Shown here piece after piece: positions 23,822 to 35,800 of a stretch of DNA of 64,000 bases; within the stretch, counting starts at the first letter, position 1, and the number at the start of each line of letters is the position of its first letter. The notes beneath the pieces were generated by a model that saw only the letters and a program-made list of their open reading frames with translations, was not told the DNA's origin and did not search any database. Source of the DNA: Tridacna crocea (lineage: Eukaryota; Mollusca; Bivalvia; Cardiida; Cardiidae); contig OX031057.1 of NCBI GenBank assembly GCA_943736015.1, positions 56,651,001 to 56,715,000 on the forward strand, written 5' to 3'. A program made the translations under genes and the position numbers.

Positions 23822-26800
23822 GTAACATAGCAAAATTTGCTTGTTTTTTTTTTCATTAATTTTAATTTGCTTTAATTCTTTACCAAAAGACTTGTACAAA
23901 TTGAAATTATTTACAGATGACAAAATAAACATGACTAAAAAATTAAACTTGGTTTGGGAAGGGTAGAAAACATTGGGGGAGAATGAGAAAATGCTGGTTA
24001 CCAGCATTTTTTCCTTTTCTCACAATGTTTTCAAAAGTCTTCTGTCTCTGGGTAGTCAAAAGTTTCGATTGTGTGGTAATAATTTAAAATCTGCTTTTAA
24101 TTGTACATTGACTGTGAAACAAATTCTCACAACTTATATCAAATTCAATGTTGATGATTGCTTCCTTTGAAGCCAGTACGCTGGTAGTGCCAATGTTTTA
24201 CCATGTTCATCCCAGGATTAAACTAGGAACCTTTGACTTGAGAGGTTGACCTTCTATCCCTATGCTAGTGCCACCAAATAATTTTTCCAACTGCTTTATA
24301 CCTTACAGCACAGGCTCAACCGTTCATGTGTTTTCTTGCTTTAACCTTTTACCAAACGACAAACATTTTGAGTCATCCAAAATGAGAGCAACTGCAGTTG
24401 ACAAAATCAGTTTAAATGGGGCCTGGATTCTGTTTTCGACATTGAAAGGATAGAAAACACTGTGAGTAAAGGAGAAAATGCTGGTTACTAGCATTTTCTC
24501 CTTTTCCCACAATATAATGAAGAACCTTGAGATTGCAAGTCAAATCTTAATTCATTATCCCCAAAACAGGTCAAGAATTCAAGTTTACCTTAAAAGAAGA
24601 AAGATCGAATCATATAGAGTCTGTGCCATGAATTTGAAATTTATAAGACTATTTTGCCCCAAACTTCCTGGACAGCTGCAACAAATATAAAACATTTCTG
24701 CCAAGTTGAAAGATAGCTTGAGATGGGATTCAACTTAAGATGATTTTCTTTTATTAACACTTTACCATATAACAAAATTTTAGACTGGTCCAAATTGAAA
24801 GCATTCGCAGGTAACAAAATAAGCTTAGCTAAAAAATTGGGATTTATTTTAAACAGGGTAGAAAACATTGTGGGAAAGGGAGAAAATGCTGGTTACCAGA
24901 ATTTACTCCTTTTCCCACAGTGTTTTCCGTGTTCTACCTCAGGGTCGTTAAAAGTCGGAATTGCATGGTAAAGAGTTAACTCGCAATAAGAATTATGACA
25001 TGCCCAAATCAATGCTTAAACGATAAATTTGCCTCTGATATAGCAGACCACCTTGTGGGAAAAGGAAAAAATGCTGGTTACTAGCATTTTCTCACAAGGT
25101 TTTTGAAAGACTTCTTCTGTAAGGTCGCTAAAACTTTGGATTGTGTGGTAAAGAGTTCAGTGCTTTGTTAGGACTTATGAAAAAGTTTATCATTGTTAAA
25201 GTGTATAATATAGAGGATAATCAACTGGTTATTTTTGATATGAAAAATATCTCAAGAGGATGTGTTGTTAGGCGTTGAAAAAACAAGTGCGCAGCACAAG
25301 TTTTTTTAACGCCTTACGACGCGTCCGAGTGAGATATTTTTCATATCAAAAATAAGCAGTTGATTATTCTATTTATTATATACCTCATTAACATCATTAT
25401 TTGTAATTTTGCGTTTGAAAGTCGAAAAAAATGTAGTCGAAAAACAAAGTAGTTCCCAAATTACGGCAGGAAGTGAAAGTGAAAGTTGATAACGTCACTA
25501 GTGATGATATCAAAATTTATTACACTGGGAAATTCCAGGATTTCACTGCTAGGTATATAATAAAAAGGCATATGTGGATGAAATGGAAACTTAATATGTT
25601 AATTAGCCTTTGAAAACTTTTTGTTCACTAGATTTATTTGTCTAGGAGTTGGAGGTGTGTACTGCTTTGACCTTGGACAATCACAGAGATTATCTGTATG
25701 GAGACAACTCTAGTATCATAGCAACAGACTCACAGAAAAACACTGTGTACATTCTTGCCAAACAGTATGGGGTAAGTTGGAGTGTGCCATGTCATGTTTT
25801 ATGTATTAATCCTTTCCCACACAGTTACAACTTTTGAGAACCCGTGGAAAAAAGCCTTTTGAAAACATTGTGGGAAATAGAGAAAATGCTGGTAACCAGC
25901 ATTTTCTCCTTTTCCCGCAATGTTTTCTGCCCTATCAATTAACAATTGCACCATTTGAGCCTCATTGAAATTGTCATCTGCAAAATTTTAATGCTTTCGA
26001 TTTGGATAGGTCTAAAATTTTGTCGTGTGGTAAAGGATTAACTCATTACCAATGACAATATTTCAGGTTTATCCAAATTGAAAACATTTGCACATGACAA
26101 AATAAAAGTGACTGAAAATTTGGAATTTGTTTTGTGAAGGGTAGAAAACATTGTGGGAAAAAGGAGAAAATGCTGGTTACCAGCATTTTCTTCTTTTCCC
26201 ACAGTGTTTTCTAGAGGCTTCTGTCTCAGAGCTGTCAAAAGTAGGGATTGCGTGGTAATGGTTAACTTGCAGCCTGCTATCAATCCTTGGATCAGCAACA
26301 GGGACATTGCTGGTTTTAGACTTCATACATTAACACTAGAGTTGTCAATTGAAATATTTTATGTATGCACAAAGATAGTACTAAATCACAATAGTTTAAA
26401 TTCTTAGGTCAGTTCAACCCATTACCAAACAATCCCTACTTTTGACGACCCTGAGAAAGAAGTCTCTAGAGAACATTGTTGGAAAAGGAGAAAATGCTGG
26501 TAACTGGCATTTTTTTTCCTTTTCCCAGAATGTTTTCTACCCTTCGTAAAACAAATTTCAAATTTTCAGTCTCTTTTATTTTGTTGTCTGCAAATGCCTT
26601 CAAACAAACCTGAAATTTTGTTGTTTGGTAATGAGTTAAAAGATTGATCCTGTTTAGAATAATCATTGCATGTCATAAAAATTTTGACCAAAGATAGGAT
26701 TGCAATTATTTTGAAACTCTTTACCAAACGACAAAATGATTGGCTTGTCCAAATGGAAAGAATTTGCAGACGACAAAATAAAAGTGACTGAAAATTTGAA

Positions 26801-29800
26801 ATTTGTTTTGTTAAGGGTAGAAAACTTTGTGGGAAAAGGGAAAAAAATGCTGGTTACCAGCATTTTATCCTTTTCCCACAACGTTTTCCAAAGGCTTCTC
26901 TCTGAAGGTCGTAAAAAGTCGGGATTGTGTGGTAATGAGGGAAGACTTTTCCAAATTTAAAGCTCTTGCACACTGTGAATGAAATGTGACCAAAAAACTG
27001 CCTTGTGAAGGGTAGAAAACATTGCGGTTTACATTCTGGTTTCCACCATTTTCTCCTTCTCCTATAATGTTTCCAAAAGGCTTCTTTCTCAAGGTCGTTA
27101 AAACTTGGGATTGTCTGGTAAAGGGTTAAGGTCCAGGTTTTGGCCAAGGTGAAATTTTACATCTCTCTTTGATCTGCACAAACTTGACCTAAACCCCTTA
27201 CCACACTATCCCAAGTTTCAACGAACAAGAAAGAGAAGGCTTTCGAAAACATGTGAGAAAAGGAGAAAATGCTGGTAACCAGAATTTTCTCTATTTCCCA
27301 CAATGTTTTCTAATCTATCAAAAATGTAAATCATCATTTAAGCCACAGTTGATTGTGTTTTGCAAAAACTTTCAATTTGGTCAAATGTAAAATTTTATTG
27401 TTTGATAAAGAGTTGATCCTTTGAAAGTGATGACCATGCATAGATAAACCTTTACCACATACTAGTAATCATTATTTTTAACAACCATTAGGAGGATATT
27501 GAAAACATTGTGGGAAAATGAGAAAATGCTGGTCACCAGCATTTTCTCTTTTTTATACGCCCGTCGAAGACGGGACGTATTATGGGATCACCCGTGACAG
27601 GCGGGTGGGCGGGCGAGCGGGCGGGTGGGTGGACGGGCGTCCGGGCGGGCGGGCGGGTGGGCGGCATCCAGTTCTTTGTCCGGAGCATATCTCCAAAACT
27701 ATTCTACCTAGGGTTATGAAATTTCATGGGTGGATAGATCTCATCAAGGGGGAGTGCAGTGCACAGGAACCATAACTCTTGCTTGCTTAATTTTTGAGTT
27801 ATTGCCCTTTGTCGTTTTTCATACTTGAATTTTGTCCGGAGCATATCTCCAAAACTATACTAGCTAGGGTTATGAAATTTCTTGGGTGGATAGATCTCAC
27901 CAAGGGGGAGTGCAGTGCAGAGGAACCATAACTCTTGCTTGCTTAATTTTTGAGATATTGCCCTTTGTTGTTTTTCATACTTGAATTTTGTCCAGAGCAT
28001 ATCTCCAAAACTATACTAGCTAGGGTTATGAAATTTCTTGGGTGAATAGATCTCACTAATGGGGAGTGCAGTGCACAGGATCCAAAACTCTTGCTTGCTT
28101 AATTTTTGAGTTATTGCCCTTTGTCGTTTTTCATACTTGATATTTGTCCAGAGCATATCTCCAAATTATACTAGCTAGGGTTATGAAATTTCTTGGGTGG
28201 ATAGATCTCACTAAGGGGGAGTGCAGTGCACAGGAACCATAACTCTTGCTTGCTGAATTTTTGAGTTATTGCCCTTTGTCCTTTTTTCATACTTGAATTT
28301 TGTCCGGTGAATATCTCCAAAACTATACTACCTAGGGTTATGAAATTTCATGGGTGGATAGATCTTACCAAGGGGGAGTGCAGTGCACAGGAACCATAAC
28401 TCTTGCTTGCTTAATTTTTGAGTTATTGCCCTTTGTCGTTTTTCATACTTGATTTTTGTCCGGAGCATATCTCCATAACTATACTAGCTAGGGTTATGAA
28501 ATTTCATGGGTGGATAGATCTCATCAAGGGGGAGTGCAATGCATAGGAATCACAACTCTTGCTTGCTTAATTTTTGAGTTATTGCCCTTTGTTGTTTTTC
28601 ATACTTGATTTTTGTCTAGTGAATATCTCCAAAACTATACTAGCTAGGGTTATGAAATTTCATGGGTGGATAGATCTCATCAAGGGGGAGTGCAGTGTGC
28701 AGGAATCATAACTCTTGCTCGCTTAATTTTTGAGTTACTGCCCTTTGTCGTTTTTCATACTTGAATTTAGTCTGGTGCATGCCCCAGCTTTACAACTTGG
28801 GGTAAGACGGGCGTATCTTGCGACAGTTTGCCGCTCTTGTTCATACTTGAATTTTGTCCGGAGCATATCTCCAAAACTATACTAGCTAGGGTTATGAAAT
28901 TTTATGGGTGGATAGATCTCATCGAGGGAGAGTGCAGTGCACAAGAATCATAACTCTTGCTTGCTTAATTTTTGAGTTATTGCCCTTTGCCGTTTTTTTA
29001 TACTTTAATTTTGTCCGGAGCATATCTCCAGAACTATACTAGCTAGGGTTATGAAATTTCATGGCTGGATAGATCTCACCGAGGGGGAGTACAGTGCACA
29101 GGAATCATAACTCTTGCTTGCTTAATTTTTGAGTTATTGCCCTTTGTCATTTTTCATACTTGATTTTTGTCCGGATCATATCTCCAAAACTATACTAGCT
29201 AGGGTTATGAAATTTCATGGGTGGATAGATCTCATTGAGGGGGAGTGCAGTGCACAAGAATCACAACTCTTGCTTGCTTAATTTTTGAGTTATTGCCCTT
29301 TGTTGTTTTTCATACTTGAATTTTGTCCGGTGCATGCCCCAGCTTTACAACTTGGGGTAATACGGGCGTATCTTGCGACAATTTGCCGCTCTTGTTCCAC
29401 AATGTTTTCTAACCTGTCAAATATGTAAGTTTCAGTTTCCTTTGGACTTGTTTTTCAACTGATCACACCCCTTTCTAGTGACAGATATCGATTTTTGATA
29501 TCACACACCACCAGTTGATTATCATCTATGTACTGTTTGGTAAAGAGTTAACCCTTTACCAAACAACAAAATTAAAATTTGTCCCAATCATAAGCATTTG
29601 CAGACAACATAAATATGACTCAAAAAATGAAATTTCTCCTGGGAGAAAACATTGCGGGAAAAGGAAAGAATGCTGGTTACCAGCATTTTTGTCCTTTTCT
29701 CATGATATTTTCTAAAGGCTTCATTCTCAGAGTCATTAGAATTCAGAATTATGTGGGAAAGGCTTGAGTCTATTTTTCAGTAACACTAATTCCTCACATC

Positions 29801-32800
29801 TCACAAACTCTTTCTCACAAAACAACATGAAACTTTTGACAGACAACAGTTCAAGTATGGCTCAATTTATTGGATTTTTATAATAAAATTATAAAAATAG
29901 AAATACAATGTGGGAAAAGGAGAAAATGCTGGTTATCAGCATTTTCTCCTTTTCCAGCAATGTTACAAGAGACTACCAACCCAGAGTGATTAAAACACAG
30001 GATAATTTGGTAATAGGTTAACTCTTTACTAAACGACAAAATTTTGGACTAGTCCAAATTGGAAGCATGTGCAGACGACAAAATAAACTTCAACCAAGGA
30101 ATGAAATTTTGATTTGGAAAGGGTAAAAAACATTGTGCGAAAAGGAGAAATTGGTCAAGCTTGGGAATCCCACTGGCAAACCCCGGCAGGGTCCGTATTC
30201 AACCATTCTGATGAACATTCTTAGTCTTACTCTACAGAATTTTGTCAATGTGAAAGTAACAGAAGTTCTGATTGGCTTAGTCATTTAGCTTAGCCAATCA
30301 GAAGCTCTATTACTTTCACAGTTAGAAAATCTTGAAGAACAATACAAAGAATGTTCTTTAGAATGGTTGATGAATACAGACCCTGCTGGTTCTCAAGTCC
30401 TGTAGGCTACTAATTACAATACCAGAGTTTAGCTCGTGTAAAATGGAGATTTTTGTATATTCTACTAATTGATTGCAAAAAATGCTCATGCATTAAAGAA
30501 AGCCTTTTTGTATGATTTTATATATTTCAGGTTGAGAATTGTGAAAAGTTTGCCATACTTTTAAGTGAACATTTTCTGCAGAAGTATCCCAAAGTTACTG
30601 CCACGAAGATAAATATTGAAGAATATCCATGGAAACGGATAGAAATAGTAGGTATTTGACTTGTAGCAGAACAATATTAGACATGTCTACAGTAGAAAAA
30701 ATATGCAGGTGAAAATTTAAGTATACATGTTAAGTCTAAACAGAGTTATTTGTCTTTGAAAGGATATAAAACACGGTGGAAACGGTGGGAAACGTGGGAA
30801 AAAGTCTTGGTGGAAGAGTAGGGCTTGTTTTCTTTTACCCTGTACCAGATGACAAAATTTAAGCCTATTTCAAATTGAAAGCATTTGCAGATGACAGTTT
30901 CAATGTGACTCAAATGATGCAGTTATTCTTTGATATGGTAGAAAACATTGTGGGAAAAGGAGAAAATGCTGGTTACCAGCATTCTCTCCTTTTCCCACAA
31001 TGTTTTCCAAAGGCTTCTTTCTTAGGGTTGTTAAAAGTCAGGATTGTGTGGTAAAAAGTTAAGCAGCCTGAATAGCATTTTTGTCCTATTCTCAAGAAAT
31101 TTGTACATTGCAATGTAACATAATTTCTGATTGGATAAAACCATGAATTACTCAAATGTTTAAGCCAATCAGAAATTGCATCATTTTTTAAATCTAGAAT
31201 AAAACTGATATCATGATTTGGATTTGTTGCTGAATATAGGCCCTGGTCACCAGTATTTCTCTGTTTCCTACAATATTTTTCCAGAAAATCTCCTCCAATT
31301 TTCCTGAGGTTTATGTTATAGATGGTCAGAGTAGGGATAAACTGAATAAACTTTTGTGCAGTAATAATCAGTGAGAGATGCTTACACTTTTACCAAAAGT
31401 CTTAACTCCTTACTGAACGACAAAATTTTAGGTTTGTCCAAGTGGAAAGCTTTTCCAGATGACAAAATTTGAAATTTGTTTTGTGAAGGGTAGAAAAAAC
31501 ACTGTAGGAAACGGAGAAAATGCTGGTTACCAGCTTTTTCTCCTTTTCCCTCAATATTTTCTAAAGGCTTCTTTCTCAGGGTCATCAATAGTAGGGATTG
31601 TGTGGTAATGGGTTAAACACCCCGAAGGGAATGCTTTTGAAAATATTGTGGAAAAAGGAGAAAACATTGTCTCCTTTTCCACCTATGTTTCTACTCTTTT
31701 TTTCATAGCATTTATTTTCTCGTCTGCAAACACTATCAATTTGACCAGTCTAGAACATTGTCTTTTGTTGACTGGTTAACAGAAGTCCTTCACTCAATGG
31801 TTGAGGCTACCTTGAATGTCCTGTCATGAAAAGGTTTGAAAATGTCGTAGGGAAAGGAGTAAGTACTTGTAACAAGCAGTCAACCCTTTTTCTACAATAT
31901 CCATTTAACACATTACTAAATGACAAAATTTTTGGTTTGTCCATATCAAAAGCATTTGCAGACAACAAAATAAAAGTGACTGAAAATTTGAAATTTGTTT
32001 TGCAAAGGGTAGAAAACATTGTGGGAATAGGAGAAAATGCTGGTTACCAAGAAAATGCTGGTTACCAGCATTTTCTCCTTCTTCCACAATGTTTTCTAAA
32101 GGCTTCTTTCTGAGGGTCGTCAAAAGAAGGGATTGTGTGGTAATGGGTTAAACAACTATTGCAAAATAACCTTTTAGTGTTCTTTCCCTCAAATTCTGTG
32201 ATTTGTTTAAATTTTGGTTGGTCTGAAATTAGCCCATAGATTGATGGCTGAATCAAGATATGAACATGTATTTGGTGTATTAGTCAAACTTTTATTTTCT
32301 TTATCAATTACTTTCTTAGAATGGGGATAAACATGCCCATGCCTTTCAAATGGCTAATGATGGAACAAGAGTGTGTGAAGTTAAACAAGACAGAAATGGT
32401 ATGTAAAATATCTCAGCCATGCTGTAGCAACAGGTTTAATTTTTTACCACACAATCCTGAGTTTTAATGACCCTAGGGAAGAAGTCCTTTGAAAACAGTG
32501 TAGGAAAAGGAGAAAATGCTGGTAACCAGCATTTTTTTCCTTTTCCCACAATGTTTTTCTACCCTATCACATACAGAAATCGTCTGTTTAGCTACATTCA
32601 ATACGTCATCTTCAAATGCTTCGAATTTGGTCTAGGCTTGAATTTTGTTGTTTGGTAAAGAGTTAATGCATCTTCCTTATCATTATCTCCTGCTAGATGG
32701 CATTCTACAACTATACATCTATCTAGTTTAGGCATCCTGGGTAAAGAACCAGACTACTTTTGTGCATGACAACCGTTATTTTGAATTTCAAACTAAAATA

Positions 32801-35800
32801 AATGTTTACTTAATAAAATTCTACCTTGTGCGATTCATTCAGCTATGACAGCAGTTTAGAGAAATCTGGAGCTAAAACAGGACTGATTTCTCCTCAAACC
32901 TATTGATAAAAGCTATTTTTACCATTGCTACTTTATAGCACATATAATTACAATCCCCTCAATGGTGGGGGGTGATGGGGGGGGGGGGGGGTTGATGTGT
33001 CATAGCAGACAGGTCGAATCTTCAAAGAATATGACATGCGCAGACAGCATCCCCCTTATAATATTATACCAATTATACCAAGGAAATTGCCACATAATTA
33101 CAGATTCATAAAATCTATTTTGTCTAAGACACAACTGAATCATGGATAAGAGTGCGGCTCATATCTTGAAAAACAATTTTTTTACAAAGTCATTTGGCCA
33201 TTTATAATCAAGTAATGTTAACTGTCAAAGCCCTTAGCCCAGACAAACTTACTTTACCTCTTTACCGAACGACAGATTTATAGACTGGTCCAAATTAAAA
33301 GCATTAGTAGACGATAAAATAAAAGTGACTGAAAATTTGAATTTGTTTTGTGAAGGGTAGTAAATATTGTGGGAAAAGAAGAAAATGCTGGCAACCAGCA
33401 TTTTCTCCTTTTCCCACTAAGTTTTCCAAAGGCTTCTTTCTCAGGGTCTTCAAAAGTAGGGATTGTGTGGTAATGAGTTAAGTAACAGTGTAGATGAAGT
33501 TTTGACCTCACACATTATCTGATCTTTGGTCCACATTGTTTGCTACCATTTCACATATTCTGATGTAACAAACCTTTGAATTGCGATATTTTACATGTAG
33601 TTGAATTTTCTAAACTGAGCAGATCCATTTAACTCTTTCCCAAATTGAAAGGATTGGCAGGTGACAAATCTGACAGTGGTACAAGTGAACTGAAGTTATT
33701 GACAAGGTATAAAACATTGTGGAAAAAAAGAGAAAATGCTAGTCTGATCTGTCTCCAACTTAGAATGTGAAAGTGTAAGGGTAAATCATTACCACACAAG
33801 AAAATTTTAGACCAGTCCAAATTGAAAGCATTTGCAAACAACAAAATAAAGATCACTGACAATTTGAAATTTGGCTAGGGAAGGGTAGGAGACATTGTGG
33901 TAAAAGGACAAAATGCTGGTTACCAGCATATTCTGCTTTTCCAACAATGTTTTCAAAAGCTCTCGGGGTCGTTAAAAGTCAGGTAATGTGGTAAAGAGTT
34001 AATGACTTTTTTTAATGCCCTTCGCAACAGTTTTGGCAGAACACATAGTCATAGCCTTGACAGTAAGCCCCTCTGTGTGACCATAATATCAATTTACATC
34101 AGGAGGAATACAGTGGTTTTACAGATATTATTTTTATACTGCAAAGAAATTTCTCATGATCTAATTGGATGATATGCCCCATACATATATATCAAGCACA
34201 TTGGCAAAACCAACATAAAAGCAGTTTCCCATACGGGAGCTCTGTATACATGACTACACTATCAACGCAACATCCAAAATGGCGGCAAGATTTATATTGA
34301 GATTATGCGCCAAACTGCAGGTTTTAGCACAAACATAATACATGTACCCAAGGGTTCAGTGACATCACTTCCAATTGATTTTTAAACCAAAAAAAAAAAA
34401 CAGGTTAAATTCGCTTAACAAACATTTCAATGGTAAAACTTTGCAGTATAATAAATTTGTTGTTTGGCCCTGGAGTGACATGATTCACCACAGCCATGAA
34501 CAAGTTTCCAAGTCCTCTGCCACCTGGCCATAAACTAATATTGTTTTTCAAAGGGAAACCACTGGTATCATCTGGCATTCGAGATATGAGAGTTTTAAAG
34601 ACAACCCAGTCAGCCTTTGTGGGGTTTGTAAGAGATGAGTATAGGACACTGCCGGATGCTGCTGATCGTGTCTTTTCCACTGTTATCACATGTAACTGGT
34701 GGTATAGTTCTTCACAAGATGTTGATTTCGACAGGATATGGTTAGTAACTTAGTATTGAATATTTTAACTTGTCAAAATTGAAAGCATTGGCAGATAACA
34801 AATATAGGGCAGTCTATAGGATAGGGTTGAACTTTGAAAGGATAGAAAACATTGTAGGAAAGAGAGAAAATACTGGTTACCTACATGTTTCCCCCTTTCC
34901 CACTATGTTTTTGAAAGACTTTGCCTTGGGGTCTATTGCATTTCTGGGTTATTAGGGTAATACTTTACTGTACAATGCCTACTTTAAATAACTCATGGAA
35001 AGAAGCTTAAGGCTTTAGAAAACATTGTGGGAAAAGGAGAAAATGCTGGTAACCAGCATTTTCTCCTTTTCCCACAATGTTTTCTACCCTATCAAAGAAC
35101 TGTTGCATCATTTGAGCCACATTGAAATTGTCGTTTGCAAGTGCTTTCAGTTTGGGCAAGGCTAAAATTTTGTCATCTAGTAAAGTGTTAGGGGTTGAAC
35201 CCTTTCAGTGCCCTAAGCAAGAATAGGGGCTTTTTGGCCAGCATAGATACAATATTAGAATGCACAGAATCATTATTATTTGGCGAGTGGCCTATGTTTT
35301 CGAAAGGAAAAATGAACTTAATTTTAAGGTTTGTAAGAGCATTTTGGGAAAAGGAGAAACTGATTAGAATGGGCATTTTCTCCTTTTCAAAGAATGTCTT
35401 CTACAGTTTTAGAACAAATCCAACCCAGTTGACCAGTTGATCTATTTATAGCAGAGGTTTCAATACATTGGATAAGTCAAAACTTCATCTTTTGAACGAT
35501 AATGGCTTGGTTTGAATGACTATCAGCAGGTGAAATCTTGTGAGGGAATGTATTGTTATATTGTTGATATATTATGGGCGGGTGGCCTATATTTTTGAGT
35601 AAAATATTTGAATTTTAATAGGCTGTCTGATCTTGGGTGTGTGGTTTTCACTCATCCTGTGAAGTCTTTAAGATGAAAATCAGGTGTAATTAGTAGTTAA
35701 GAGCTTAACAGGATGGTGATTTTGATAAGACATGGTTAGGAACTAAGTATCAACCATTTAATGCCATTGAAGAAAATAGTGGGCTAATGTGGATAGCATA

